Of a DNA stretch of 64,000 nt, positions 1 to 8,925 are shown one piece after another. Each line of letters begins with the position of its first letter. Position 1 is the first letter of the stretch. Made by a program: the position numbers and the translations under genes. The DNA lies in NCBI RefSeq assembly GCF_004340945.1, contig NZ_SLYD01000004.1, forward strand, positions 310,001 to 374,000, read 5' to 3'. A model generated the notes under the pieces. That model did no database searches, was not told where the DNA came from, and saw only the letters and a program-made list of their open reading frames with translations. The stretch is from Sphingomonas sp. PP-F2F-A104-K0414. GTDB taxonomy: Bacteria > Pseudomonadota > Alphaproteobacteria > Sphingomonadales > Sphingomonadaceae.

Positions 1-458
1 TCCTCCAGGACGTCCGCCGCGTGTTCGTGACGCCGTTCGACCGCAGCGCGATCACGGACCTGATCGGCGTGATGGACGACGCGATCGACCAGATGAACGG
101 CACGGCGAACGCGATCGCGCTGTACGAGGTGACCGAGTTCTCGCCGCAGATGCGCGACATGGCGGGTATCATCGTCGAGGCCGCGCGGATCACCGCGGAG
201 GCTATTCCGCTGCTGCGGTCGCTCGGCACCAATGCGGGGCGGTTGCACGATTTGACTGCGCGGCTGATCCAGATCGAGGGGCATGCCGACGATATCCACG
301 ACACGGGCCTGCGCGCGCTGTTCCAGGCGTCGAAGATCAGTGCGGACCCGATGACCTTCATCATCAACCGCGAGATCTACAGCAGCCTGGAAAAGATCGT
401 CGACCGCTTCGAGGATGTGGCCAACGAGATCCAGGGGCTGGTCATCGACCATGCTTGA
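1..458 (+). CDS. DUF47 / PhoU-like phosphate transport regulator (5' end missing)
   Basis: The frame is open from base 3 to the TGA at 456-458 and the true start lies before the window. About 151 C-terminal residues are visible, an all-helical sequence rich in acidic residues and pairs such as DDI, MDDAID and FEDVANE, typical of the DUF47 (TIGR00153) PhoU-like family. These proteins are usually encoded next to a PiT phosphate transporter and are thought to modulate it, and a PiT gene follows 183 bases downstream on the same strand. A GTG at 21 is only an internal codon. The gap to pit holds a palindromic repeat, which is odd for a likely operon. Confidence 0.85.
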   Translation, partial: LQDVRRVFVTPFDRSAITDLIGVMDDAIDQMNGTANAIALYEVTEFSPQMRDMAGIIVEAARITAEAIPLLRSLGTNAGRLHDLTARLIQIEGHADDIHDTGLRALFQASKISADPMTFIINREIYSSLEKIVDRFEDVANEIQGLVIDHA

Positions 459-480
459 TAGTCAGTCATCGATAGGTGCC

Positions 481-584
481 CCACCCCGGCGAAGGCCGGG
501 GCCCAGTTGGGGGACGGCAATAACCGAGGACGTTGCGCTGTTACTGCGACTTCTCCAACTGGGCCCCGGCCTTCGCCGGGGTGG
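481..584. repeat. Family A palindromic repeat, copy A1
   Basis: Element of 104 bp with two nearly perfect arms of about 31-33 bases (ccaccccggcgaaggccggg... and its reverse complement) around a partly conserved centre. Each arm also has its own small palindrome (ccccggc-gaa-ggccgggg). The same element occurs at 6270, 27775, 30851, 34198, 36091 and 57203. This copy lies between the DUF47 and pit genes. Confidence 0.9.
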
Positions 585-641
585 TAACGTGGTCGGGCGA
601 GCGGCGGTGGGCATCATGACCGCGCCGCAGAGCGCAGCCGC

Positions 642-1640
642 ATGATCCTCTCGCTCCCACTCCTCATCGGCCTCATCGGCATAGCGCTGCTGTTCGACTT
701 CCTGAACGGCCTGCACGACGCGGCGAACTCGATCGCCACCGTCGTCTCGACGCGCGTGCTGAAGCCGCAATACGCCGTCCTCTGGGCAGCGTTTTTCAAC
801 TTCATCGCGTTCGCCGTCTTCGGGCTTCACGTCGCGCAGACCGTCGGCACCGGGATCGTCCAGGCACACGTCATCGACGCGCAGGTGATCTTCGCTGCGC
901 TGATTGGCGCGATCGCGTGGAACGTCATCACTTGGGTGCTCGGCATCCCGTCGAGCAGCAGCCACGCGCTGATCGGCGGGCTCCTGGGGGCCGGCATCGC
1001 CAAGATCGGTTTCGGTGCGATCGTTTGGAGCGGCGTGATCAAGACCGTCGTTGCGATCTTCGCGTCGCCCGCGATCGGCCTGATGCTCGCGCTGGTGCTC
1101 GTGCTGATCGTCGCCTGGACGAGCCTCAAGCTCACCCCGCTCGGCGTCGACAAGCGCTTCCGCAAGCTCCAGCTGATCTCGGCCGCACTCTATTCGCTCG
1201 GCCATGGCGGCAATGACGCGCAGAAGACGATGGGGATCATCGCGGTGCTGCTCTACTCGCAGGGCCTGCTCGGCGGCGAATTCCACGTGCCGCTCTGGGT
1301 CGTGCTGTCCTGCCAGGCCGCGATGGCGCTCGGCACGCTGTCGGGTGGCTGGCGGATCGTCCACACGATGGGCTCCAAGATCACGCGGCTTACCCCGGCG
1401 CAGGGCTTCTGCGCGGAGACCGGCGGCGCGATCACGCTGTTCGCCGCGACCTTCTGGGGCATCCCGGTATCGTCGACGCACACTATCACTGGCTCGATCG
1501 TCGGCGTGGGTGCGGCGCGGCGCCTGTCCGCGGTCCGCTGGAACGTGGCCAGCAACATCGTCGTCGCCTGGACGCTGACGCTGCCAGCCGCGGGATTGAT
1601 CGGCGCAGGCACCTATCTGCTGGTCGGGCTGTTCGTCTGA
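642..1640 (+). CDS. pit: Inorganic phosphate transporter, PiT family
   Basis: A 332-residue integral membrane protein that imports phosphate, probably by cation symport as known for PiT. The signature near the N-terminus, with FLNGLHDAANSIATVVSTR, and the second signature with YSLGHGGNDAQKTMG near residue 187, are the duplicated PiT halves. About ten hydrophobic segments can be traced. SSSSHALIGG (around residue 106) and SSTHTITGSIVG (around 279) are the matching repeat motifs. The start ATG overlaps the TGA of a short out-of-frame ORF and has only a weak purine-rich upstream stretch. It pairs with the upstream DUF47 gene, the usual PiT regulatory partner. Confidence 0.93.
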   Translation: MILSLPLLIGLIGIALLFDFLNGLHDAANSIATVVSTRVLKPQYAVLWAAFFNFIAFAVFGLHVAQTVGTGIVQAHVIDAQVIFAALIGAIAWNVITWVLGIPSSSSHALIGGLLGAGIAKIGFGAIVWSGVIKTVVAIFASPAIGLMLALVLVLIVAWTSLKLTPLGVDKRFRKLQLISAALYSLGHGGNDAQKTMGIIAVLLYSQGLLGGEFHVPLWVVLSCQAAMALGTLSGGWRIVHTMGSKITRLTPAQGFCAETGGAITLFAATFWGIPVSSTHTITGSIVGVGAARRLSAVRWNVASNIVVAWTLTLPAAGLIGAGTYLLVGLFV

Positions 1641-1747
1641 ACGGTCCGCCACCCCTAAGCGACAGTCTATTGACGCAGCCGTAACCGGCTCCGACACTCC
1701 CGGTCGAGCGAAGGACAATGATCCCTCGCCGCCGGGGAGAGGACATC

Positions 1748-3541
1748 ATGAAGACGACCTATACGGCGTTGCTGGTCGGGACCGCGCTGAGTTTCGCGAG
1801 TCCGGGCCAGGCACAGACTGCCGGCTCGACCAGCGTCGCGGCGAGCGAGACCTATAACCGCATGATAGTGTTCGGCGACAGTCTCGCCGACGGCGGCTAT
1901 TATCTGACGCTCGATCCAACCCTGCCGCGCGATGCGGGCAGCTTCACGACCAACCCGGACCCGGTCTCGCCCGAAGTCCTCGCAGCGCGACTCGGCCTCC
2001 CGCTCGATCCGGTCTACGGCAAGGGCGGGACCAATTACGCGGTCGGCGGCGCGCGCGTGACGGCGGCCAATGGATTTTCCATCCCGGTCACGACCCAGAT
2101 CAGCAACTTCCTCGCCGCTGGCGGCACGTTCGGTCCGCGCGATCTCGTCTACATCCAGGGCGGCGGGAACGACTATTTCGCGTTCCAGGCGGCGGGCAGC
2201 ACCAACACCGCGATCCTGACGACGGCGGCGACCCAGCTCGCCGCGCAGGTCAGCCGGCTCCAGACGGCGGGCGCCACGCGCATCGTCACGCTCGCGGTCC
2301 AGACCGGCGGGGCGGCGGGGCTCCAGCTGTTCAACCGGACCTATGCCGCGGCCTTGGCGGCGGCGAACGTCAACGCGCTGTATTTCGATACCGACCGGCT
2401 GTTCGGCGAACTCGTCGCGAATCCAGCGACCTATGGCTACACCAACATCACCGGCGTCGCCTGTACCGTGCCGTCGTCGCTCGCCTGCACGCGCGCGACG
2501 CTCGTCTCGCCCAACGCCAACGAGACCTATATCTTGGCCGATAGCGTCCACCCGTCGGGCAAGACCCAGCGCATCCAGGGGCAGGCAGTGGCCAGCCTCG
2601 TCCAGGCCCCCGACCAGATCGCCGGGCTCGGTTATGCGGCGCAGGCGATGTTCCGCGGACAACGCGACCTGTTCGAGGCCGCCGAGCGCGGCGGCGCGCA
2701 GCGTAGCGGGCACGCGCTGTCGCTGTTCGGCAGTGCGGGCTATCATTATTATACGAGCGGCACTTCCGCCCAGCGCGTCGGGATCACCGAGCGCGGCTTT
2801 AGCGGTACCGCGGGTGCCGACCTCGCGATCGGCGACGCGTCGGGGGTGGGTCTCGCCGGCGGCTATTCGGACGGCACCGGCGACTTCAAGGCCGGTGCGG
2901 GCAACTACAAGCCACGCGCCTGGTCGGTCAGCGGCTACGCGCGCGGCGAACTCGGCCCGGTCCGCCTGCTCGCGGACGGAACGTACGGCGAGATCGACTA
3001 TCGCCACATTCGCCGCACCGTCCAGCTCGGCCCGGCGATCCGCTCGCACGAGGGCGAAACCGACGGCACCTATGTCGCCGGCCGCGCCACCGCCGCGTTC
3101 GATCTGATCACGCTCGGCGGCGTGGCGTTCGGTCCCGACCTTGCGGCGCAATACGACCGGGTCCGGATCGCCGGCTATGCGGAAACCGGTGGGCTCTCGA
3201 CCGCGGCGGCATTCGGCAAGCAGGAGATAAAAAGCCTGACCGGCCGCTTCGGCGCGGTGGTCCGGACCGTCCCGGGCGAGCCGGTGCGGTTCTTCGCCCG
3301 CGCCGGCTACGAGCGCGAGTTCGACGGCGATCCGCGGACACTGACGCTGACCCCGACGGGTGCGCCGATCAGCTTCACGAGCACGGTGGAGCGCGCCGAT
3401 CGCAGTTATATGAGCTACGCGATGGGCGTGGACGGCAACGTCGCGGGCCAGCTGTCGCTGCGCGCTGGTGTCGCCGGCTACGCGTTGCGCGACGACCGCG
3501 ACAGCGTCTCGGCATTCGCAGGGCTATCCGCCGCGTTCTAG
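1748..3541 (+). CDS. GDSL/SGNH esterase with autotransporter beta-barrel
   Basis: A 597-residue protein with a signal peptide (about residues 1-22, cut near QAQ). The SGNH hydrolase domain shows block I FGDSLADGG (Ser45), block III GGGND (about 139-142) and block V DSVHPS (Asp265, His268), so the catalytic set is complete. From about residue 330 to the end the sequence alternates short beta strands and ends in phenylalanine (SAAF), as in type V autotransporter barrels such as EstA. It should sit in the outer membrane with the esterase exposed. I start at 1748 rather than the in-frame 1718 because a GGGGAGAGG stretch precedes it and a normal signal peptide begins there. Substrate unknown. Confidence 0.9.
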   Translation: MKTTYTALLVGTALSFASPGQAQTAGSTSVAASETYNRMIVFGDSLADGGYYLTLDPTLPRDAGSFTTNPDPVSPEVLAARLGLPLDPVYGKGGTNYAVGGARVTAANGFSIPVTTQISNFLAAGGTFGPRDLVYIQGGGNDYFAFQAAGSTNTAILTTAATQLAAQVSRLQTAGATRIVTLAVQTGGAAGLQLFNRTYAAALAAANVNALYFDTDRLFGELVANPATYGYTNITGVACTVPSSLACTRATLVSPNANETYILADSVHPSGKTQRIQGQAVASLVQAPDQIAGLGYAAQAMFRGQRDLFEAAERGGAQRSGHALSLFGSAGYHYYTSGTSAQRVGITERGFSGTAGADLAIGDASGVGLAGGYSDGTGDFKAGAGNYKPRAWSVSGYARGELGPVRLLADGTYGEIDYRHIRRTVQLGPAIRSHEGETDGTYVAGRATAAFDLITLGGVAFGPDLAAQYDRVRIAGYAETGGLSTAAAFGKQEIKSLTGRFGAVVRTVPGEPVRFFARAGYEREFDGDPRTLTLTPTGAPISFTSTVERADRSYMSYAMGVDGNVAGQLSLRAGVAGYALRDDRDSVSAFAGLSAAF

Positions 3542-3687
3542 CTGCGTGGCGACGGTGTTCGGGATGTGGAGGCGCCGCGTCCCGAACACCGTTCGAGGCG
3601 GGCTAAGGCAACAGGCCACCGACGTTGCCGTCAGACCCGATCGCGCTATCTGGGACAAAGGTCCAATCGACCGGTCATCAACGGAAA

Positions 3688-3763
3688 TGGTGGAGCCGAG
3701 GGGGATCGAACCCCTGACCTTTCGCATGCCATGCGAACGCTCTCCCAGCTGAGCTACGGCCCC
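3688..3763 (-). tRNA. tRNA-Ala (GGC)
   Basis: A 76-nt gene on the minus strand with CCA encoded. The acceptor stem GGGGCCG pairs with CGGCUCC and contains the G3:U70 pair that marks alanine tRNAs. The anticodon stem TTCGC/GCGAA carries the loop ATGGCAT, anticodon GGC (reads GCC/GCU). The TPsiC arm GGTTCGATCCC is normal. Confidence 0.97.
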
Positions 3764-3845
3764 ATTCCCGTTGGGAGGCGGGTCACTAACCGGACCCGCC
3801 CGGGTTGGCAAGCGGCGTAAACACCGCCTGCCAAATTTATTGCAC

Positions 3846-4172
3846 TTAACGCTCGTGCTCGTCCTGCGGCGTCTCGACGCCGAGGTCGTCGTCGCCGCCG
3901 AGATCGACTTCGTCGTCCGCCGACGGCTCTTCGTCCTCGCCGGTGATCGAGGCGATGTCCTCTTCCTCGTCACCCTCGAGATCCGCGTCGGGCTTTTTGG
4001 TGTCGGGCTTGGCGACCTCGAACGGCAGCGGCTGCTTCGACTTCAGGATGGGCTCGGGCTCCCACGCATACCCGCATTCGATGCAGGTCACGGGGTCGGC
4101 TTTTTCGAGGTCGTAGAAACGCGTCGCGCATTTCGGGCACGAACGCTTCGTGCCCCATTCCGGCTTGATCAT
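3846..4172 (-). CDS. TIGR02300 family (FYDLN acid domain) protein
   Basis: A 108-residue protein beginning MIKPEWGTKRSCPKCATRFYDL. It has an N-terminal zinc-ribbon-like module (CPKC around residue 12, CIEC around 30) with the FYDL motif between, then a very acidic tail (EGDEEED, DDEVDLGGDDD). This is the TIGR02300 pattern known from Alphaproteobacteria; its function is not established. I chose 4172 because the family begins at this methionine and the upstream extension is low-complexity shadow sequence that runs into aroA. It is divergent from aroA with about 100 bases between. Confidence 0.88.
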   Translation of the reverse strand: MIKPEWGTKRSCPKCATRFYDLEKADPVTCIECGYAWEPEPILKSKQPLPFEVAKPDTKKPDADLEGDEEEDIASITGEDEEPSADDEVDLGGDDDLGVETPQDEHER

Positions 4173-4271
4173 GCCGATAGAACCTTTCGGATGAATGGAT
4201 TGCGGGGGGATACCCTCGCAAAGTGGGCGCGCCTTGCCATAGCGCAAGGCCACTGTCAAAAGCCCGGCCCC

Positions 4272-5606
4272 ATGGCACACCCCCTCCCCACTTCGATGGA
4301 CGTCATCGCGCGCGGTCCTTTGACCGGTTCGATCGCGGTCCCCGGCGACAAGTCTATCAGCCACCGCGCACTGATGTTCGCGAGCTTAGCTGTCGGCACC
4401 AGCCGGATCGAGGGGCTGCTGGAGGGCGAGGACGTGCTCGCCACCGCGGCGGCGATGCGCGCGATGGGCGCGACGATCGAGCGCGGCGAGGACGGCATCT
4501 GGGTCGTCGACGGTGTCGGTGTCGGCGGACTGCTCCAGCCCGAGACCGCGCTGGAGATGGGCAATTCGGGGACGTCGACGCGATTGCTGATGGGGCTGGT
4601 GTCGAGCCATCCGATCACATGTACCTTCACCGGCGACGCTTCGCTGTCGGGGCGTCCGATGGGGCGCGTGATCGAGCCGCTGTCGCAGATGGGGGCGGAC
4701 ATCACGTCGTCGCCGGGCGGGCGGTTGCCGCTGATGGTGCGCGGGATGTGCCCGGCGGTGCCGATCGAATACACGCTGCCGGTCGCATCGGCACAGGTGA
4801 AGTCGGCGATCCTGCTCGCGGGGCTCAACACGCCGGGGATTACGCGCGTGATCGAGCCGGTCGCGACGCGCGATCATAGCGAGCGGATGCTGACCGGGTT
4901 CGGTGCGAAGCTGACCGTCGAGGAAACGAACCAGGGACGCATCATCTCGATCACCGGCGAAGCGGACCTCAAGCCCCAGGATATCGTCGTGCCGGGCGAT
5001 CCGTCGTCGTCGGCGTTCTGGCTGGTCGCGGCGTCGATCGTGCCGGGGTCGGATATCGTCGTCCGCAACGTCGGGCTGAACCCGACGCGGATCGGGATCG
5101 TCACGGCTTTGCGGATGATGGGCGCGGATATTACCGAGCTCGACCCGCGCACCGTCGGCGGCGAGCCGGTCGCGGATCTGCGTGTGCGGCATGCTCCGCT
5201 GACAGCGATCGAGGTGCCGGCCGATCTCGCGCCGAGCATGATCGACGAATATCCGGTGCTGTTCGTCGCCGCAGCGTTCGCAACCGGGACGACCGTCGCG
5301 CGCGGTGCGCATGAGTTGCGGGTCAAGGAGTCGGACCGGATCACGACGATGCGGATCGCGCTCGAAGCGTGCGGGGTTGTTTGCGAGGAGTTCGAAGACG
5401 GCATGGCGATCACCGGGTCGGGCGGCGCGGCGATTCGTGGTGGCGCTCGGATCGCCTCGAAACTCGACCACCGCATCGCAATGAGCATGGTGGTGGCTGG
5501 ACTTGGCGCGCTTGAGCCCGTCACGATTGACGATGTATCGCCGGTGGCGACGAGCTATCCCGTGTTCTTCCGGTCGCTCGATGTGCTGACCGGCCGGGGG
5601 AATTAA
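4272..5606 (+). CDS. aroA: 3-phosphoshikimate 1-carboxyvinyltransferase (EPSP synthase)
   Basis: A 444-residue enzyme joining shikimate-3-phosphate and PEP in the shikimate pathway. Visible motifs: PGDKSISHRALMFASL near the N-terminus, MGNSGTSTRLLMG (about residue 96), GDASLSGRPMGRVIEPL, SAQVKSAILLAGL and the C-terminal KESDRI and KLDHRIAMS. The length is normal. The start at 4272 keeps a short leader before the conserved domain; the ATG about 24 bases later is possible. cmk follows one base after the stop, a common aroA-cmk-rpsA arrangement in Alphaproteobacteria. The PGDKSISH...GNSGTS residue set resembles the class II type more than E. coli AroA, but I cannot decide class by eye. Confidence 0.96.
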   Translation: MAHPLPTSMDVIARGPLTGSIAVPGDKSISHRALMFASLAVGTSRIEGLLEGEDVLATAAAMRAMGATIERGEDGIWVVDGVGVGGLLQPETALEMGNSGTSTRLLMGLVSSHPITCTFTGDASLSGRPMGRVIEPLSQMGADITSSPGGRLPLMVRGMCPAVPIEYTLPVASAQVKSAILLAGLNTPGITRVIEPVATRDHSERMLTGFGAKLTVEETNQGRIISITGEADLKPQDIVVPGDPSSSAFWLVAASIVPGSDIVVRNVGLNPTRIGIVTALRMMGADITELDPRTVGGEPVADLRVRHAPLTAIEVPADLAPSMIDEYPVLFVAAAFATGTTVARGAHELRVKESDRITTMRIALEACGVVCEEFEDGMAITGSGGAAIRGGARIASKLDHRIAMSMVVAGLGALEPVTIDDVSPVATSYPVFFRSLDVLTGRGN

Positions 5607-5607
5607 G

Positions 5608-6243
5608 ATGATCATCGCAGTCGACGGTCCGGCGGCATCGGGCAAGGGCACCATCGCGCGCGCCTTGGCCAAGCATTACAAGCTGCCGTATCTCGATACC
5701 GGGCTGTTGTACCGCGCGGTCGCATTGAGCGTGGCGCGGATGGGGCTCGATCCGGAGACCGAGGCCGACGCGGTCGCGGCATGCGATTTCAGCGATGCGC
5801 TGCTGAGCGATCCGGCGTTGCGCGACGACGATATCGGCGCGCTGGCGTCGGTGGTGTCGGCGCATCCGCTGGTGCGCGCGGCGTTGCTGCACCGGCAGAA
5901 GCGGTTCGCGGCGCAGGAGGGTGGCGCGATTCTCGACGGGCGCGATATCGGCACGGTGATCGCGCCGGATGCGGATGCGAAACTGTTCGTGAAGGCTACG
6001 CCGAATATTCGGGCGCAGCGGCGGCATGCGGAGTTGCAGGCTCGGGGGGGGACGGCGAGCAAGGATCGGGTGCTGGCGGATATTCGGGCTCGGGATGCTC
6101 GGGATAGTGGGCGGTCTACTGCGCCGTTGGTGATGGCGGCGGATGCTGCTTTGCTGGATACTAGTTTTTTGTCGATCGAGGCTTCGGTGCAGCGGGCTGT
6201 TGCGCTGGTTGAGGCGCAGCGGGCGAAGAAGGTTTCGGTTTAA
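5608..6243 (+). CDS. cmk: Cytidylate kinase
   Basis: A 211-residue P-loop kinase phosphorylating CMP/dCMP. The Walker A is GPAASGKGT at residues 7-15. YLDTGLLYRAVAL (about 30-42) is the conserved nucleotide-binding segment, and LDGRDIGTVIAPDAD followed by KLFVKATPNIRAQRR matches the CMP site and LID. The gene starts one base after the aroA stop, so the two are probably coupled. The last 200 bases use noticeably less G/C-optimised codons than the first part of the gene. Confidence 0.95.
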   Translation: MIIAVDGPAASGKGTIARALAKHYKLPYLDTGLLYRAVALSVARMGLDPETEADAVAACDFSDALLSDPALRDDDIGALASVVSAHPLVRAALLHRQKRFAAQEGGAILDGRDIGTVIAPDADAKLFVKATPNIRAQRRHAELQARGGTASKDRVLADIRARDARDSGRSTAPLVMAADAALLDTSFLSIEASVQRAVALVEAQRAKKVSV

Positions 6244-6269
6244 ATCTCTCCAGACTGTTCAGAAATGCA

Positions 6270-6373
6270 CCACCCCGGCGGAGGCCGGGGCCCAGTTGGG
6301 GGACGTTGCTAACTGAGGGCAGCGTTAAGTTACTGCGACCTTTCCAACTGGGCCCCGGCCTTCGCCGGGGTGG
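6270..6373. repeat. Family A palindromic repeat, copy A2
   Basis: Full-length 104-bp copy between the convergent cmk (+) and SemiSWEET (-) genes. As RNA from either strand it would fold into a long hairpin, so it may act as a two-way terminator here. Confidence 0.9.
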
Positions 6374-6395
6374 TTGCCCTAGCGGTGAAGTAAAC

Positions 6396-6453
6396 TTGTT
6401 TCCCCGCGAAGGCGGGGACCCAGACTGGGCTCCCGCCTTCGCGGGAGAACAAG
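6396..6453. repeat. Family B palindromic repeat, copy B1
   Basis: About 55 bp: gtttccccgcgaaggcgggg, a short centre (acccagactggg), then cucccgccttcgcgggagaac in DNA form. Two adjacent hairpins, with CCCAG/CTGGG in the middle. Related copies at 30764, 36002 and 57341. Confidence 0.85.
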
Positions 6454-6512
6454 GAAGCAGGCGCTATCGCCAGTTGTGACCCCCGCCGCGTACAGCGCCG
6501 CTTCCCCCTCCC

Positions 6513-6770
6513 CTAAAGCGCAGTAGCCAGCGCCACCGCCCCGAACACCACCCCCGGCGCATTCGCCACGACGATCGGCCAATCCCGCTTGTCCTTCAGA
6601 AACCCGTACCCGACCCACAGCGCGCAGTTCACCATCGTCGCGAACGGCTGGACCACCGATCCCTTCTGACCCGCAAGGTTCAGCATGATCTGGTCGATGT
6701 ACGACAGGTACATCACGATCGCCGTCACGGTGGCGACCCAGCCCAGCACGAGAATGCCGCGTTCGTTCAA
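6513..6770 (-). CDS. SemiSWEET / MtN3-type small transporter
   Basis: An 85-residue protein with three hydrophobic helices. The first helix, GWVATVTAIVMYLSYIDQI, carries the PQ-loop-like position seen in SemiSWEETs, the middle contains QPFATMVNCALWVGYGF with a conserved Asn-Cys-x-x-Trp, and the third contains NAPGVVFGAVAL. SemiSWEETs work as dimers moving sugars across the inner membrane; the substrate here is unknown. Start at 6770 (MNERG). It is convergent with cmk and divergent from rpsA, and is not in an operon with either. Confidence 0.8.
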   Translation of the reverse strand: MNERGILVLGWVATVTAIVMYLSYIDQIMLNLAGQKGSVVQPFATMVNCALWVGYGFLKDKRDWPIVVANAPGVVFGAVALATAL

Positions 6771-6816
6771 ATCTTCGCTCCTGTTGTGAGCGGCCCCTAA
6801 CGAAGCAGCGGCGAAC

Positions 6817-6845
6817 TTGCTCCGAGACGGGGTTTCGGCTATACG
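6817..6845 (+). promoter_or_regulatory. Possible rpsA promoter
   Basis: TTGCTC at 6817-6822 and TATACG at 6840-6845 are separated by 17 bases, a sigma-70-like layout in the gap upstream of rpsA. Each hexamer has mismatches to consensus, so this is only a candidate. Confidence 0.4.
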
Positions 6846-6877
6846 GAACCGTCCGGCGAGCGATGCTCGTGGAGGAA

Positions 6878-6910
6878 GGCGCGGAGACCCTCGAGTCTCA
6901 CGCGCCGTTT
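6878..6910 (+). promoter_or_regulatory. Hairpin in the rpsA leader
   Basis: GGCGCGGAGAC and GTCTCACGCGCC (ends 6878 and 6906) can pair around CCTCGA, with one small irregularity, followed by GTTTTC. It resembles a leader terminator or attenuator placed about 140 bases before the rpsA start. S1 is known to autoregulate in other bacteria; any role of this hairpin is inference. Confidence 0.35.
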
Positions 6911-7047
6911 TCGCATTCAGCGTCTACGTCCTCCGCAGCCTTCGTGCCGTCCGGATGCTGCGCCGGCGTTCGGTCGTCGCGGCAACGAAGGCCAAGACCA
7001 GCGGACCCAACCGCTTGGCCGGAAACAGACTAGGATTACTGAATTCT

Positions 7048-8766
7048 ATGGCAACCCAGGTAATGCCGACCCGCGACGATTTCGCGGCGATGCTGAACGA
7101 AACGCTCGGCGACGCCGACAGCTTCGAGGGCCGCGTGGTGCATGGCACCGTGACCGGCATCGAGAACGACATGGCCGTCATCGACGTCGGTCTGAAGTCG
7201 GAAGGCCGCGTGCCGCTTCGCGAATTCGCAGCGCCGGGCCAGAAGGCTGACCTCAAGGTCGGCGACGAAGTCGAAGTCTATGTCGACCGCGTCGAGAACG
7301 TCCACGGCGAAGCGATGCTCAGCCGCGATCGCGCCCGTCGCGAAGCCGCATGGGACAAGCTGGAAACCGAATTCTCCAAGACGACCCGCGTCGAAGGCGT
7401 GATCTTCGGCCGCGTGAAGGGTGGCTTCACCGTCGACCTGAACGGCGCCGTTGCGTTCCTGCCCGGCTCGCAGGTCGATATCCGCCCCGTGCGCGATGTC
7501 ACCCCGCTGATGGATATCCCCCAGCCGTTCCAGATCCTGAAGATGGACCGCAAGCGCGGCAACATCGTCGTGTCGCGTCGCGCCGTTCTCGAAGAGACGC
7601 GCGCAGAGCAGCGTTCGGGCCTGATCCTCAGCCTGGCCGAGGGCCAGATCATCGACGGCGTCGTCAAGAACATCACCGATTACGGTGCGTTCGTTGATCT
7701 CGGCGGCATCGATGGCCTGCTGCACGTCACCGATCTCAGCTACAAGCGCGTCGGTCACCCGAGCGAAGTCCTGAACATCGGCGACACCGTCAAGGTGCAG
7801 ATCATCCGCATCAACAAGGACACCCAGCGCATCAGCCTCGGCATGAAGCAGCTGGAAAGCGATCCCTGGGATGGCGCGATGGTCAAGTACCCGGTCGGCG
7901 CGAAGCTCACCGGCCGCGTCACGAACATCACCGAATATGGTGCGTTCGTCGAGCTGGAAGCGGGCATCGAAGGCCTGGTTCACGTGTCGGAAATGTCCTG
8001 GACCAAGAAGAACGTCCATCCGGGCAAGATCGTGTCGACCTCGCAGGAAGTCGACGTCATGGTCCTCGAAGTCGATTCCGAGAAGCGTCGCATCTCGCTC
8101 GGCCTCAAGCAGGCTCAGGCCAATCCTTGGGAGGCCTTCGCTGCCGCTCATCCGATCGGTTCGACCGTCGAAGGCGAAGTCAAGAACGCGACCGAGTTTG
8201 GTCTGTTCATCGGCCTCGACAACGACGTCGACGGCATGGTCCACATGTCCGACATCGCATGGGGTGTTTCGGGCGAGGACGCGCTCAACCTGCATCGCAA
8301 GGGTGAGACCGTCGAGGCCGTCGTGCTCGATATCGACGCCGAGAAGGAGCGTATCTCGCTCGGCATGAAGCAGCTCGAGCGCGGCGGGCCATCGGCCGGC
8401 GGCATCGCAGCAGCAGGCGACAAGCTGAACAAGAACGCGATCGTCACCGTGACCGTTCTCGAAGTCCGCGACGCGGGTCTCGAAGTGCAGCAGGGCGACG
8501 ATGGCGCGACCGGCTTCATCAAGCGCACGGATCTGGGTCGCGATCGCGACGAGCAGCGTCCGGAGCGTTTCCAGGTCGGCCAGAAGTTCGACGCGATGGT
8601 CACCGGCTTCGATCGTTCGAAGAAGCCGACCTTCTCGATCAAGGCTATGCAGATCTCGGAAGAGAAGCAGGCTGTTGCGCAGTACGGTTCGTCGGATTCC
8701 GGCGCGACCCTCGGCAACATCCTGGGCGAGGCTCTCAAGGCTCGCACGGACGCCGAGAAGAAGTAA
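7048..8766 (+). CDS. rpsA: 30S ribosomal protein S1
   Basis: A 572-residue protein built of six S1 RNA-binding folds. Repeats are recognisable by GxVxxITxYGAFVxL cores, for example KNITDYGAFVDLGGIDGLLHVTDLS and TNITEYGAFVELEAGIEGLVHVSEMS, each ending in an RISLGMKQ or RISLGLKQ segment. The length fits alphaproteobacterial S1. The start at 7048 (MATQVMPTRDDF) has AGGA about 10 bases upstream; an open extension back to 6817 is chance. It lies downstream of aroA-cmk and upstream of ihfB, a conserved order. It binds mRNA and helps the 30S subunit start translation. A strong terminator follows. Confidence 0.97.
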   Translation: MATQVMPTRDDFAAMLNETLGDADSFEGRVVHGTVTGIENDMAVIDVGLKSEGRVPLREFAAPGQKADLKVGDEVEVYVDRVENVHGEAMLSRDRARREAAWDKLETEFSKTTRVEGVIFGRVKGGFTVDLNGAVAFLPGSQVDIRPVRDVTPLMDIPQPFQILKMDRKRGNIVVSRRAVLEETRAEQRSGLILSLAEGQIIDGVVKNITDYGAFVDLGGIDGLLHVTDLSYKRVGHPSEVLNIGDTVKVQIIRINKDTQRISLGMKQLESDPWDGAMVKYPVGAKLTGRVTNITEYGAFVELEAGIEGLVHVSEMSWTKKNVHPGKIVSTSQEVDVMVLEVDSEKRRISLGLKQAQANPWEAFAAAHPIGSTVEGEVKNATEFGLFIGLDNDVDGMVHMSDIAWGVSGEDALNLHRKGETVEAVVLDIDAEKERISLGMKQLERGGPSAGGIAAAGDKLNKNAIVTVTVLEVRDAGLEVQQGDDGATGFIKRTDLGRDRDEQRPERFQVGQKFDAMVTGFDRSKKPTFSIKAMQISEEKQAVAQYGSSDSGATLGNILGEALKARTDAEKK

Positions 8767-8790
8767 GTCTCACGACTTAACGATAAATTG

Positions 8791-8823
8791 GCCCGGCATG
8801 TCTCGTACATGCCGGGCTTTTTA
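8791..8823 (+). terminator. rpsA intrinsic terminator
   Basis: A perfect 10-bp stem, GCCCGGCATG / CATGCCGGGC, with the loop TCTCGTA (8801-8807), followed at once by a T-rich run (tttttatt). It lies 25 bases after the rpsA stop. Confidence 0.92.
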
Positions 8824-8925
8824 TTGACTATCTCACTTTGGTTTTGACTACGCTCAGATTAGTGCTAACGCTTCGCAAGTTGACTTACATCAATTAGCGG
8901 AACTGCCATATGAGCGGGAAAACGA

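Noticed and set aside
462..1718. Long minus-strand frame opposite pit
   Set aside because: The plus-strand frame is a clear PiT transporter; the opposite frame is Arg/Asp/Gln-rich without motifs, a typical shadow in high-GC DNA.
6046..6243. Shift to weaker codon bias at the end of cmk suggesting foreign DNA
   Set aside because: The protein stays a normal cytidylate kinase to its end; local codon drift is the simpler explanation.
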